Source of the DNA: Oscillospiraceae bacterium
GTDB taxonomy: Bacteria; Bacillota; Clostridia; Oscillospirales; Oscillospiraceae
DNA: 6,543 nucleotides
Direction of reading: 5' to 3'
Assembly (NCBI GenBank): GCA_020025715.1
Contig: JAHHRQ010000091.1
Location: 1 to 6,543 of the forward strand
Numbering within the stretch: the stretch's first letter is position 1; each line of letters opens with the position of its first letter. This document shows, one piece after another, positions 1 to 6,453 of the stretch. Both the position numbers and the translations under genes were made by a program. The notes beneath the pieces were generated by a model. It was given only the letters and a program-made list of their open reading frames with translations, made no database searches and had not been told where the DNA came from.

Positions 1-21
1 CCCTTTTTTGTTAGCTTAAGC

Positions 22-2523
22 TTATAGTAATTTTATATACTTGGCAGAACAGGCATCTATTGTGCCGCGATACAAGCCTATTCCGGCGGCGGAGCAGTCG
101 GCTTCAAAGTCTGCCCGCTCCTCTCCCCTGTTTATAACACAGAGGCAGGCGTTCCGTCCGGCAGTTTTGCCGAAAGCGTCCCTGCCCTGATGGTTCCAGC
201 GGAGAACCAGAAGTATATCCTCAGCCGGTGCCATAAACTGCACAAGTCCGCGGCTCATAGCAGAGTTCCGATTTCTAAATTCAGCAAGTGAGCAGTACCA
301 CTCGTACAGTCCGCAGTCCTCCTCCCGGAAAAATCCACGGTTAAAGGGGTCGCAGACACCGCACATGCCCTGTTCGTCTCCGTAGTAAAGGCTCGGAATA
401 CCGGGCACGGCGTACTGAACGGCGGCGCAGAGCTTTTCGCGGTCTATTGCCTTTTTAAGCTCCTCATCGCTGAATTTAATTTTCAGCTGTTCCTCTCTGG
501 GCATGTTCTTATAGTCTGCGTCCACCGCAAGGGTAGTCCGCAGCCGCACCACGTCGTGAGAGCCAAGCAGGTTCATCAGGCAGTAGTACATAGGCAGAGG
601 GTAATTCATGTGCTGGGAAATGAGAAAATCCCTCAGCATGAAAGCGTCTGTTTTTCCGTGGATAAAATTCAGCACCGCATTTCTGAACGGATAGTTCATA
701 ACGCTGTCCAGAGAGTAGCCCAGAGCGTAATTTCTCCGACCGCCGTAGCTCTCCTTTAAAACTGCATCCTCCCACACTTCGCCCAGAATGAAGGCTTCGG
801 GGTCCTGCTCTTTGGCAGAGTCCCTTATAAGGCTGAGGGCATCATCAGGCAGCTCGTCTGCCACATCCAGCCGCCAGCCGGATGAACCCCGCTTTATCCA
901 TGTTTTAACAACGCTGTCCTTGTTTTTAATAACGTAGTCCTGCCAGTCGGAGTTATGCTCCTCAACCTCCGGCAAATCCTTAAAGCCCCACCAGCACCGA
1001 TATTCGTCGGGGAACTTGGTAAAGTGATACCAAGGGTAAAATTCGGAGCCTTCACCCTGACAGGCCCCCGGTTCGGGGTAGCTGCCGTAGCGGTTAAAAT
1101 AAATGCTGTCCGCTCCCGTGTGGGAGAAAACACCGTCTAAAATCACCCGCATCCCCAGCTTTTCCGCCTTGTAGCACAGATGCTCGAAATCTTCATTGCT
1201 GCCCAGAACAGGGTCAACCTTTTTGTAGTTTGATGTGTCATAGCGGTGGTTGGAGCGGGCCTCGCATATGGGGTTTAAGTATATAAGGCTTGTACCCAGA
1301 CTTTTAATGTAAGGCAGCTTTTCTTCAATGCCCTTTAAGGTGCCGCCGAAGAAATCGTCGGGGCTGTAATCCTTCTCGAAAGGTCGCGGCAGGTGTTTAG
1401 GCAGCTCATCCGTGCTTTCGTGAAGATCGGGAGTCTGGCCTAAATTTATATGGTATTCAATGCCCTTTTTCGCCGTGTCATCATCAGACAGAGCGAAACG
1501 GTCGGGGAAAATCTGGTACATTACCGCACTTTTCGCCCAATCGGGAGTTTCAAAGTCCTTTTTGTATACCGTAAGCCGGAAACTGCCCCGCTCACCGTCG
1601 CAAACCTCGCCCAGATAACCGCTCTCATCGGGGCACAGCCAGTGGCTGCCCTCGGCATCGGTTATTTTGAAGTTATACCACATAGCCCCCGGCTTTTCCG
1701 GCAGCTTAACGGCGGCGGAGAACATCTCTCCGGAATTTTCCATAAGGTACTGTGCTCTGAAATCATCGCCGTAAAGGTTAAGATAGGCTTCAATAGGCTT
1801 GCCGCCTAAAACCTGAAAGGCAAGGTGTATATTGCTGCCCTCGGTGAGCGCCCCGAATGGGTCGCGGAACTGGGAATATCTGGCATCATGCAGCAGGGAC
1901 AGGGTGTTTTCACGGCAGTTTTCAACCAGCGTCATAACATTCGCCGTTCTTGGCTGGAGCTTATAAAGCTCCTCCCTGTCAACACCTTTAAGGCTCAGAT
2001 CGCAGCATCGGGCGGCGGTGGCGTAAGCGTCATACATGGAAAAACAGTAGTCATCCATTAAAATACGCATAAGCTCGGGAGCTGCCACAGGGTTCAGCGT
2101 CCTGTAAACGCACTCGTTTAATTTATCCATGTCAATTCCGCTGTCCTCGCACTCCATTGCGGCGGCGAGAGCAGAGGCGGCAGCCTGAAAATACTGTCTT
2201 GTAAGGCGCGGGCAGTCGGGGGAATTTAAAAGCTCGTTTAGCTCCCTGTCCCCGCCCACGGCTTTCCACTCTCCGTTTTCAAATGCGGCCTGAACGCTTC
2301 TCCGGTAGTCATAGCTGATAGTCAGCACATAGTCGTCCGACCAGTTTTCGCGGTATGAGCCGCCGAAATACACGGTGTATTCCCGCCGGAAAGCCCCCGC
2401 AGGTGGAAAGCAGGCGGGGGCCGGATAAAAAGCACCCGTCTCCCCGCCGTAATCGGCCTCTGCCGGGGCGTTTATTCCGGCAGAGGTATATTCAGATTTA
2501 AAATCCTTGTTTACAGCATCCAT
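22..2523 (-). CDS. Cytoplasmic GH13 alpha-glucan hydrolase (neopullulanase/pullulanase/cyclomaltodextrinase type)
   Basis: 833 aa. Predicted to hydrolyse alpha-1,4 and/or alpha-1,6 bonds of glycogen or maltodextrins. No signal peptide or membrane segment is visible, so it should act on internal polymer. Residues 1-45 are low-complexity (Ala/Pro/Gly/aromatic). About 47-205 is a region I cannot assign. About 207-320 resembles the CBM34-like N-terminal beta-domain of neopullulanases. The GH13 barrel runs from about 330 (YQIFPDRF at 336-343) to about 720, followed by a C-terminal beta-domain. Catalytic motifs are present: region I DGVFSH (463-468, Ser in place of the common Asn), nucleophile Asp553 in GWRLDVADE, acid/base Glu582 in LGEVWED, and Asp657 in LLGSHD. 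WWGF..LP (511-518) and YYGDEQGM..DPFNRG (713-729) also fit GH13_20/GH13_39-like enzymes. The ATG at 2523 lies inside glgA; no other in-frame start is near, and the upstream Shine-Dalgarno is weak, so translation probably depends on coupling to glgA. The family is firm; bond specificity cannot be read from the sequence. Confidence 0.93.
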   Translation of the reverse strand: MDAVNKDFKSEYTSAGINAPAEADYGGETGAFYPAPACFPPAGAFRREYTVYFGGSYRENWSDDYVLTISYDYRRSVQAAFENGEWKAVGGDRELNELLNSPDCPRLTRQYFQAAASALAAAMECEDSGIDMDKLNECVYRTLNPVAAPELMRILMDDYCFSMYDAYATAARCCDLSLKGVDREELYKLQPRTANVMTLVENCRENTLSLLHDARYSQFRDPFGALTEGSNIHLAFQVLGGKPIEAYLNLYGDDFRAQYLMENSGEMFSAAVKLPEKPGAMWYNFKITDAEGSHWLCPDESGYLGEVCDGERGSFRLTVYKKDFETPDWAKSAVMYQIFPDRFALSDDDTAKKGIEYHINLGQTPDLHESTDELPKHLPRPFEKDYSPDDFFGGTLKGIEEKLPYIKSLGTSLIYLNPICEARSNHRYDTSNYKKVDPVLGSNEDFEHLCYKAEKLGMRVILDGVFSHTGADSIYFNRYGSYPEPGACQGEGSEFYPWYHFTKFPDEYRCWWGFKDLPEVEEHNSDWQDYVIKNKDSVVKTWIKRGSSGWRLDVADELPDDALSLIRDSAKEQDPEAFILGEVWEDAVLKESYGGRRNYALGYSLDSVMNYPFRNAVLNFIHGKTDAFMLRDFLISQHMNYPLPMYYCLMNLLGSHDVVRLRTTLAVDADYKNMPREEQLKIKFSDEELKKAIDREKLCAAVQYAVPGIPSLYYGDEQGMCGVCDPFNRGFFREEDCGLYEWYCSLAEFRNRNSAMSRGLVQFMAPAEDILLVLRWNHQGRDAFGKTAGRNACLCVINRGEERADFEADCSAAGIGLYRGTIDACSAKYIKLL
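2511..2523 (-). other. 13-nt overlap of the glgA end and the GH13 start
   Basis: The glgA frame ends TGG ATG CTG TAA, while the GH13 frame starts at the ATG formed one base earlier (ATG GAT GCT GTA). Only weak purine stretches (GGAG 17 nt upstream, GCGAGA about 10 nt upstream) precede the second start. This fits translational coupling, with ribosomes finishing glgA re-initiating on the GH13 gene. Confidence 0.75.
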
Positions 2524-3989
2524 ATGTAATGTCTCGCGTACTCCATTGCAGAATTTTCAAAACCGAAATCTGCCTGCATAGCACGGCTTATAAGGCCCTG
2601 CATAACGTCCTCCTTGTAGTAGCACTGGAGAGCATTGTGGATAGTAGCTCTCATCTCCCATGCGTCAAAGTTTGCAAAGGAGAAGCCGTTGCCCTCGCCG
2701 GTGTACTGGTTGTAGGGGGAAACGGTGTCGCGGAGTCCGCCTGTCTCGCGGACGATAGGCAGAGAGCCGTAGCGCATGGCGATCATCTGGCTTAAACCGC
2801 ATGGCTCAAAGCGGGAGGGCATAAGGAAGAAGTCGGAACCGGCGTAAACAAGGTGAGAAACGGCGTCATTATAGCCGATATAGGAGCAGAGTCTGCCCTT
2901 CCAGCGGCCCTCAGCGCCACGCATGAAGTTTTCAAACTTGGCATCGCCGGAACCCAGAAGCACAAACTGTACATCCTCACCCTTCATCAGGTCATCCAGA
3001 ACGTGCATCACAAGGTCAAAACCCTTCTGCTCTGTCATTCTTGTGACCATGCCTATAAGGGGCACATCTGCTCTCTGTTCAAGCCCCATCTGCTCCTGCA
3101 AAACCCGCTTGCACTCGGCCTTGCCTTTCAGGTGGCCTCTGTCATAACGGGCAGGCAGAACAGGGTCTGCGTGGGGGTTGTAAACCTTTTTGTCAATGCC
3201 GTTTATAATGCCGGTAAGCTGAGCGGAGCGGGCGTTGAGTATGCCCTCCAGTCCCTCGGCATAGTAGGGCATTTTAATTTCATTTGCATAGCTGGGGCTG
3301 ACGGTGTTGATGCGGTCGGCAAAAACACAGCCTGCCTTAAGGAAGTCGGCACAGCCGTTAAGCTCCATGAATTCGGGGGTGTTGTATTTATCCTCCACCT
3401 CTAAAAGATCCTGCACATAGTCAAAGCCGAACTTGCCCTGATAGGCAATGTTGTGGATAGTGAGCAGGTAGCGGAGATTTTCCTGTATGCCGCCGTGGTA
3501 CTGGGTTTTGCCCAGCATGGGGATCATGGCAGTGTGCCAGTCGTTGCAGTGTACAACGTCGGGAGTGAAATCAAGATTGGGAATTGCATCCAGCACGGCT
3601 CTCTGGAAGAAAGCGTACTGCTCGCCCTCGGGCTGGTCGCCAAGATAAATGCGGTCACCGAAGTAGCGCTCGTTATCCACAAGGTAGATGATAACGCCGT
3701 CAAGCTCCAGCTTTTCAATGCCTGCGTATTCACAGCGCCATCCAAGCTTTGCGAAGAAGTGGAACATATGCTCCACCTTATCGGCGTATTTCTCCTTAAT
3801 TACTCTGTGGTAAGGAATTATAACTCTGGCATCAATGCCCAGTTTTTTAAGCTCCTTGGGCAGAGTGCCGACAACATCGGCAAGACCGCCGGTTTTTGCA
3901 AGAGGGGCACATTCGGCCGCTACCAGCAGAACAGCAGGCATTTCACTTCTGCCCCGTTCCTTAAGCATTTCCTTGAATTCTTTTTTCAT
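2511..3989 (-). CDS. glgA: Glycogen synthase, ADP-glucose type (GT5)
   Basis: 492 aa, close to the usual bacterial GlgA length (about 475-490). It transfers glucose from ADP-glucose to the non-reducing end of an alpha-1,4-glucan in the cytoplasm. The GT5 (GT-B fold) signatures are in order: KTGGLADVVG (32-41), with Lys32 of the KxGG nucleotide-sugar motif; VVHCNDWHT (145-153); TIHNIAYQG (177-185); NGID (263-266); TRMTEQKGFD (316-325), with Arg317 and Lys322 of the donor site; PSRFEPCGLSQ (391-401), with the conserved Glu395; and RETGGLRDTV (414-423). The start at 3989 is chosen because a strong AAGGAG lies 7 nt upstream. The frame is open back to an ATG at 4079, but that stretch crosses a GC-rich hairpin and does not resemble GlgA. 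Compared with typical GlgA there are about 16 extra charged residues before MPAVLLVAAECAPLAKTGG; the internal Met17 has no good Shine-Dalgarno. It lies 102 bp after glgB and overlaps the GH13 gene by 13 nt. Confidence 0.97.
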   Translation of the reverse strand: MKKEFKEMLKERGRSEMPAVLLVAAECAPLAKTGGLADVVGTLPKELKKLGIDARVIIPYHRVIKEKYADKVEHMFHFFAKLGWRCEYAGIEKLELDGVIIYLVDNERYFGDRIYLGDQPEGEQYAFFQRAVLDAIPNLDFTPDVVHCNDWHTAMIPMLGKTQYHGGIQENLRYLLTIHNIAYQGKFGFDYVQDLLEVEDKYNTPEFMELNGCADFLKAGCVFADRINTVSPSYANEIKMPYYAEGLEGILNARSAQLTGIINGIDKKVYNPHADPVLPARYDRGHLKGKAECKRVLQEQMGLEQRADVPLIGMVTRMTEQKGFDLVMHVLDDLMKGEDVQFVLLGSGDAKFENFMRGAEGRWKGRLCSYIGYNDAVSHLVYAGSDFFLMPSRFEPCGLSQMIAMRYGSLPIVRETGGLRDTVSPYNQYTGEGNGFSFANFDAWEMRATIHNALQCYYKEDVMQGLISRAMQADFGFENSAMEYARHYIWML

Positions 3990-3996
3990 GAAAACT

Positions 3997-4002
3997 CTCC
4001 TT
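3997..4002 (-). promoter_or_regulatory. glgA ribosome binding site that decides the start
   Basis: AAGGAG, within AAAAGGAGAG, sits 7 nt before the ATG at 3989-3987. It starts only a few bases after the GC-rich stem at 4006-4051, so folding of that stem could affect ribosome access. It rules in the MKKEFKE start over the in-frame ATG at 4079. Confidence 0.85.
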
Positions 4003-4005
4003 TTC

Positions 4006-4051
4006 TGCCGCCGGATGCTTTGGCTTAAACTCTGCGCTGTCACCGGCGGCA
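4006..4051 (-). promoter_or_regulatory. GC-rich hairpin in the glgB-glgA gap
   Basis: The transcript carries TGCCGCCGG (4051-4043) and its perfect inverse CCGGCGGCA (4014-4006), a 9-bp stem with a 28-nt loop. It lies in the 102-bp gap, starting 40 nt after the glgB stop and ending 3 nt before the glgA Shine-Dalgarno. The stem is followed by GAAAAGGAG, not a U-run, so it is not a standard intrinsic terminator. It could stabilise the upstream mRNA end, mark a processing site, or tune glgA translation. The inverted repeat is seen directly; the function is inference. Confidence 0.5.
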
Positions 4052-4091
4052 TGGGACAGAGCCTTGAGAAATGTGTCAAATTAAATTCCTT

Positions 4092-6389
4092 TTATTTTTT
4101 CTTTTTGCCTGATTTTTTCTTTTTCTTTTTCTTGGAGCCTTTTTTCTTTGCACCCTTATTCTGAGGCTTTGCAGGGGCGGGCTTTACCGGCTCTGCTTCT
4201 GCCTCTTCGATTTCAGCAGGTGCAGCTTCTGCGGTTTCAGCGGGTGCAGCCTCTGCGGTTTCAGCGGGTGCAGTTTCTGTCTCCACAGCCTCGGCCTTTT
4301 CGGGTTCTGCCTTTACAGCCTCAGCTATCTCCGTTTCCGGCTTTTCAAATTCCGACTTTGCAGTTTCCTCCGCAGCGATCTCAATCACAGCCTCAGCCTT
4401 TTCAGCCTTAGCCTTGGCTCTTGTTTTTCTCGCCGCTTTTTCAGGCTTTGCGGCGGGAGCTTTTTTTGGTTCGTCGTCTGCCTCTTTTTTGGCTCTGTGC
4501 TTTGTTATGTGGTACTTAAAGAATACCGCCGACATTGCAGGCAGAGTGATTTCTGCGGAATAATCCATATCCAAAAAGCCCTTTTTCTTGGTTCTTATGG
4601 ACTTTTCGTTGTGTACGCCTGTTCCGCCGAAGCGCACATCGTCAGAGGAGAGAATCTCCCTCAGTGTTCCCTCCTTGGGAAGTCCGAAGGTGAAGCCCTC
4701 GTATTTAACAGGGGTGAAGTTGCATACGCACACGATGTAGCTGTCCTGTTCGGGAGCCATGCGCATGAATGCAATGGAGGAGCGTCCGGCATCGTCAACA
4801 TTCAGCCACTTAAAACCGTCCCAAGAGTTATCCACCATGTACATGGCGGGAGTTTTGGTGTAGAGCTTGTTAAGCTCTTTATAGTATTCTTTCAGCTCTC
4901 TGTGTCTGGGGAAGTCAAGGAGCATCCAGTCAAGCTCCTTTTCCCAGTTCCATTCTATGAACTGTCCGAATTCGCCGCCCATGAAGTTCAGCTTCTTGCC
5001 GGGGTGGGCGAACTGGTAGCCGTAGAGTGTGCGGAGAGATGCAAATTTCTGGTCGTAATCGCCGCTCATCTTGTCCAGCATGGACTTTTTACCGTGGACA
5101 ACTTCGTCATGGGAGTATGCCAGAACATAATTTTCGGAGAAGGCATACATCATGGAGAAGGTGAGGCGGTTGTGGTTAAAGCTTCTGAAATAGGGGTCGA
5201 GCTGCATGTAGTCCAGAGTGTCGTGCATAAAGCCCATATCCCATTTAAGGCAGAAGCCCAGACCGCCCATTTCAGGGGGAGCGGTGACAAGAGGAAATGC
5301 GGTAGACTCCTCGGCAACGGTGATTGCGCCGGGGTAGGAGGTTAAAATGGCGGTGTTCAGCTTGCGGAGAAAATCGCAGGCTTCAAGGTTAATGTAGCCG
5401 CCGTCCTTATTGGGGGTATACTCCCCGTCCCGTCTGCCGTAGTTGAGGTAGAGCATGGAGCTTACGGCATCCACTCTGATACCGTCCATATGGTATTCCT
5501 CGAAGAACTTGCAGGCGGAGGAAATAAGGAAGCTCTGAACCTGATTGGAGCCGTAATCGAAAATCAGGGTGCCCCAGTCGGGATGCTCAGCCATGCGTTT
5601 TTCCTTGCACTCAAACTGTGCAGTGCCGTCAAAGTAGGCAAGGCCGTGTTCATCCTTGGGGAAGTGGGCGGGAACCCAGTCCATGATAACGCCAATGCCT
5701 GCCTTATGCATTCTGTCGATAAAATATTTAAAATCGTCGGGATTGCCGTAGCGGGAGGTGGGAGCGTAGTAGCCGGTGACCTGATAGCCCCAAGAAGCGG
5801 GGTAAGGGTACTCGGTAACAGGCATGATCTCAACATGTGTATAGCCCATATCCACGCAGTAGTCAGCGAGAGAATCGGCTAAAGAGTGATAGGTGATGTT
5901 GCCGTCAAGATTTTTCCATGAGCCGGGGTGAACTTCATAAATGCTCATAGGCGTGGTCATGAAGTTCTGCTTTGCCCGCTTATTCATGTAGCGGGTATCG
6001 CTCCACTTGAAGTTACCGCCGTTCCAGACTATGGACGCGGTATCCATGCCCCACTGGCTGAAAGCGGCAAAGGGGTCGGCTTTTAAAACCTGTCTGCCGT
6101 TCTGGTCGGTAACGCAGTATTTATAAAGGGCACATTCGGGCAGTCCCTCCACGAAAGTGACCCAGATTCCGCCCTCCATTTTCTCCATGGGGGTAGCGTA
6201 TCTGTCCCAGCCGTTAAAATCACCCACAAGACTGACGGCCTTTGCATTAGGCGCCCAAACGATGAAACGGTGGGCGTTTAATTCCGGTATATGGCAGCAG
6301 CCGTAGCAGAGCCATGCTTTGCGGGCATTTCCGGTATTAAAAAGGTATACGTCGTCTGTGGGAATAAATTTAAGGAACTTTTCGTCCAT
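4092..6389 (-). CDS. glgB: 1,4-alpha-glucan branching enzyme (GH13) with a Lys-rich C-terminal tail
   Basis: 765 aa from the chosen start. It cuts an alpha-1,4 chain and rejoins it as an alpha-1,6 branch in glycogen. There is no E. coli-type N1 domain; a CBM48 domain lies at about 25-125 (RFIVWAPNAKAVSLVGDFNGWD), the GH13 barrel at about 145-520, and an all-beta C-terminal domain up to about 627. Catalytic motifs: DWVPAH (237-242), nucleophile Asp307 in GIRVDAVSSM, acid/base Glu360 in VAEES, Asp428 in SHDEVVHGKKS, and GGEFGQFIEWN (471-481). The enzyme core ends at about 627. The remaining ~138 residues are disordered-looking: first basic Lys/Ala/Arg, then acidic Ala/Glu/Pro with an 8-residue repeat, then 15 Lys among the last 21 residues. 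The frame is open to an upstream ATG at 6422, but the predicted transcript starts near 6418 and AGAGGAG sits 9 nt before 6389, so 6389 is preferred. It is probably the first gene of the operon with glgA and the GH13 gene. Confidence 0.96.
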   Translation of the reverse strand: MDEKFLKFIPTDDVYLFNTGNARKAWLCYGCCHIPELNAHRFIVWAPNAKAVSLVGDFNGWDRYATPMEKMEGGIWVTFVEGLPECALYKYCVTDQNGRQVLKADPFAAFSQWGMDTASIVWNGGNFKWSDTRYMNKRAKQNFMTTPMSIYEVHPGSWKNLDGNITYHSLADSLADYCVDMGYTHVEIMPVTEYPYPASWGYQVTGYYAPTSRYGNPDDFKYFIDRMHKAGIGVIMDWVPAHFPKDEHGLAYFDGTAQFECKEKRMAEHPDWGTLIFDYGSNQVQSFLISSACKFFEEYHMDGIRVDAVSSMLYLNYGRRDGEYTPNKDGGYINLEACDFLRKLNTAILTSYPGAITVAEESTAFPLVTAPPEMGGLGFCLKWDMGFMHDTLDYMQLDPYFRSFNHNRLTFSMMYAFSENYVLAYSHDEVVHGKKSMLDKMSGDYDQKFASLRTLYGYQFAHPGKKLNFMGGEFGQFIEWNWEKELDWMLLDFPRHRELKEYYKELNKLYTKTPAMYMVDNSWDGFKWLNVDDAGRSSIAFMRMAPEQDSYIVCVCNFTPVKYEGFTFGLPKEGTLREILSSDDVRFGGTGVHNEKSIRTKKKGFLDMDYSAEITLPAMSAVFFKYHITKHRAKKEADDEPKKAPAAKPEKAARKTRAKAKAEKAEAVIEIAAEETAKSEFEKPETEIAEAVKAEPEKAEAVETETAPAETAEAAPAETAEAAPAEIEEAEAEPVKPAPAKPQNKGAKKKGSKKKKKKKSGKKKK
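4095..4157 (-). repeat. Poly-lysine (AAG/AAA) tract at the glgB 3' end
   Basis: Codons 745-765 encode 15 Lys broken only by Gly, Ser and Ala, in blocks KKK, KKKKKKK and KKKK just before TAA. Part of the tract alternates AAG and AAA, giving a 6-bp period (4119-4133). The DNA is almost pure purine on the coding strand, unlike the rest of the gene. Runs of AAA/AAG lysines can slow ribosomes and are prone to slippage; replication slippage by one 6-bp unit would stay in frame. Confidence 0.8.
4214..4279 (-). repeat. 24-bp tandem repeat in the glgB tail
   Basis: Two adjacent 24-bp units (4214-4237 and 4238-4261) match at 22 of 24 bases, and a third partial unit (4262-4279) matches at about 16 of 18. 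In GlgB they encode about 2.5 copies of APAETAEA (residues 707-726). Unit length is a multiple of three, so copy-number change would keep the frame. Confidence 0.8.
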
Positions 6390-6398
6390 GCGGCATAT

Positions 6399-6405
6399 CT
6401 CCTCT
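6399..6405 (-). promoter_or_regulatory. glgB ribosome binding site that decides the start
   Basis: AGAGGAG lies 9 nt before the ATG at 6389-6387. The upstream in-frame ATG at 6422 has only a weak AAGG before it and would lie at or before the predicted transcription start, so this site supports the shorter GlgB. Confidence 0.75.
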
Positions 6406-6424
6406 TTTCTATAATCTTTCATAT

Positions 6425-6453
6425 ATTATACAGCCTTTTATTGTCAATTCCAA
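6425..6453 (-). promoter_or_regulatory. Probable sigma-A-type promoter for glgB and the operon
   Basis: On the minus strand a perfect -10 box TATAAT (6430-6425) follows TTGGAA (6453-6448, 4 of 6 matches to TTGACA) at a 17-bp spacing. Transcription would begin near 6418, giving a leader of about 29 nt that contains the AGAGGAG ribosome binding site of the 6389 start. A perfect TTGACA also occurs at 6447-6442, but it is only 11 bp from the TATAAT, too close to pair with it; its best 16-17 bp partners (TATATG, ATATGA) are poorer. No equally good promoter is seen before glgA or the GH13 gene. Confidence 0.6.

Noticed and set aside
13..22. 10-bp perfect palindrome AGCTTAAGCT at the GH13 stop codon
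   Set aside because: It has no loop, is AT-rich, and no U-tract follows on the minus strand, so it is not a terminator; the window ends too soon to judge further.
2853..4028. Plus-strand open frames of 183 and 191 codons (2853-3404, 3453-4028)
   Set aside because: They are antisense shadows of glgA, whose GT5 motifs account for the sequence on the other strand.
3990..4079. 30-codon N-terminal extension of glgA from the ATG at 4079
   Set aside because: It has no Shine-Dalgarno, crosses the GC-rich hairpin, and does not resemble GlgA N-termini, whereas the 3989 start has a near-ideal AAGGAG.
4092..4157. Programmed -1 frameshift in the poly-lysine tract
   Set aside because: No in-frame A AAA AAG heptamer exists: each AAA AAG or AAA AAA pair is preceded by G or C. 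A shift would add only a few residues before a stop.
4497..5345. Plus-strand open frame of 282 codons
   Set aside because: It lies antisense inside the conserved GH13 core of glgB, has no credible ribosome binding site or family resemblance, and is explained by codon bias of the true gene.
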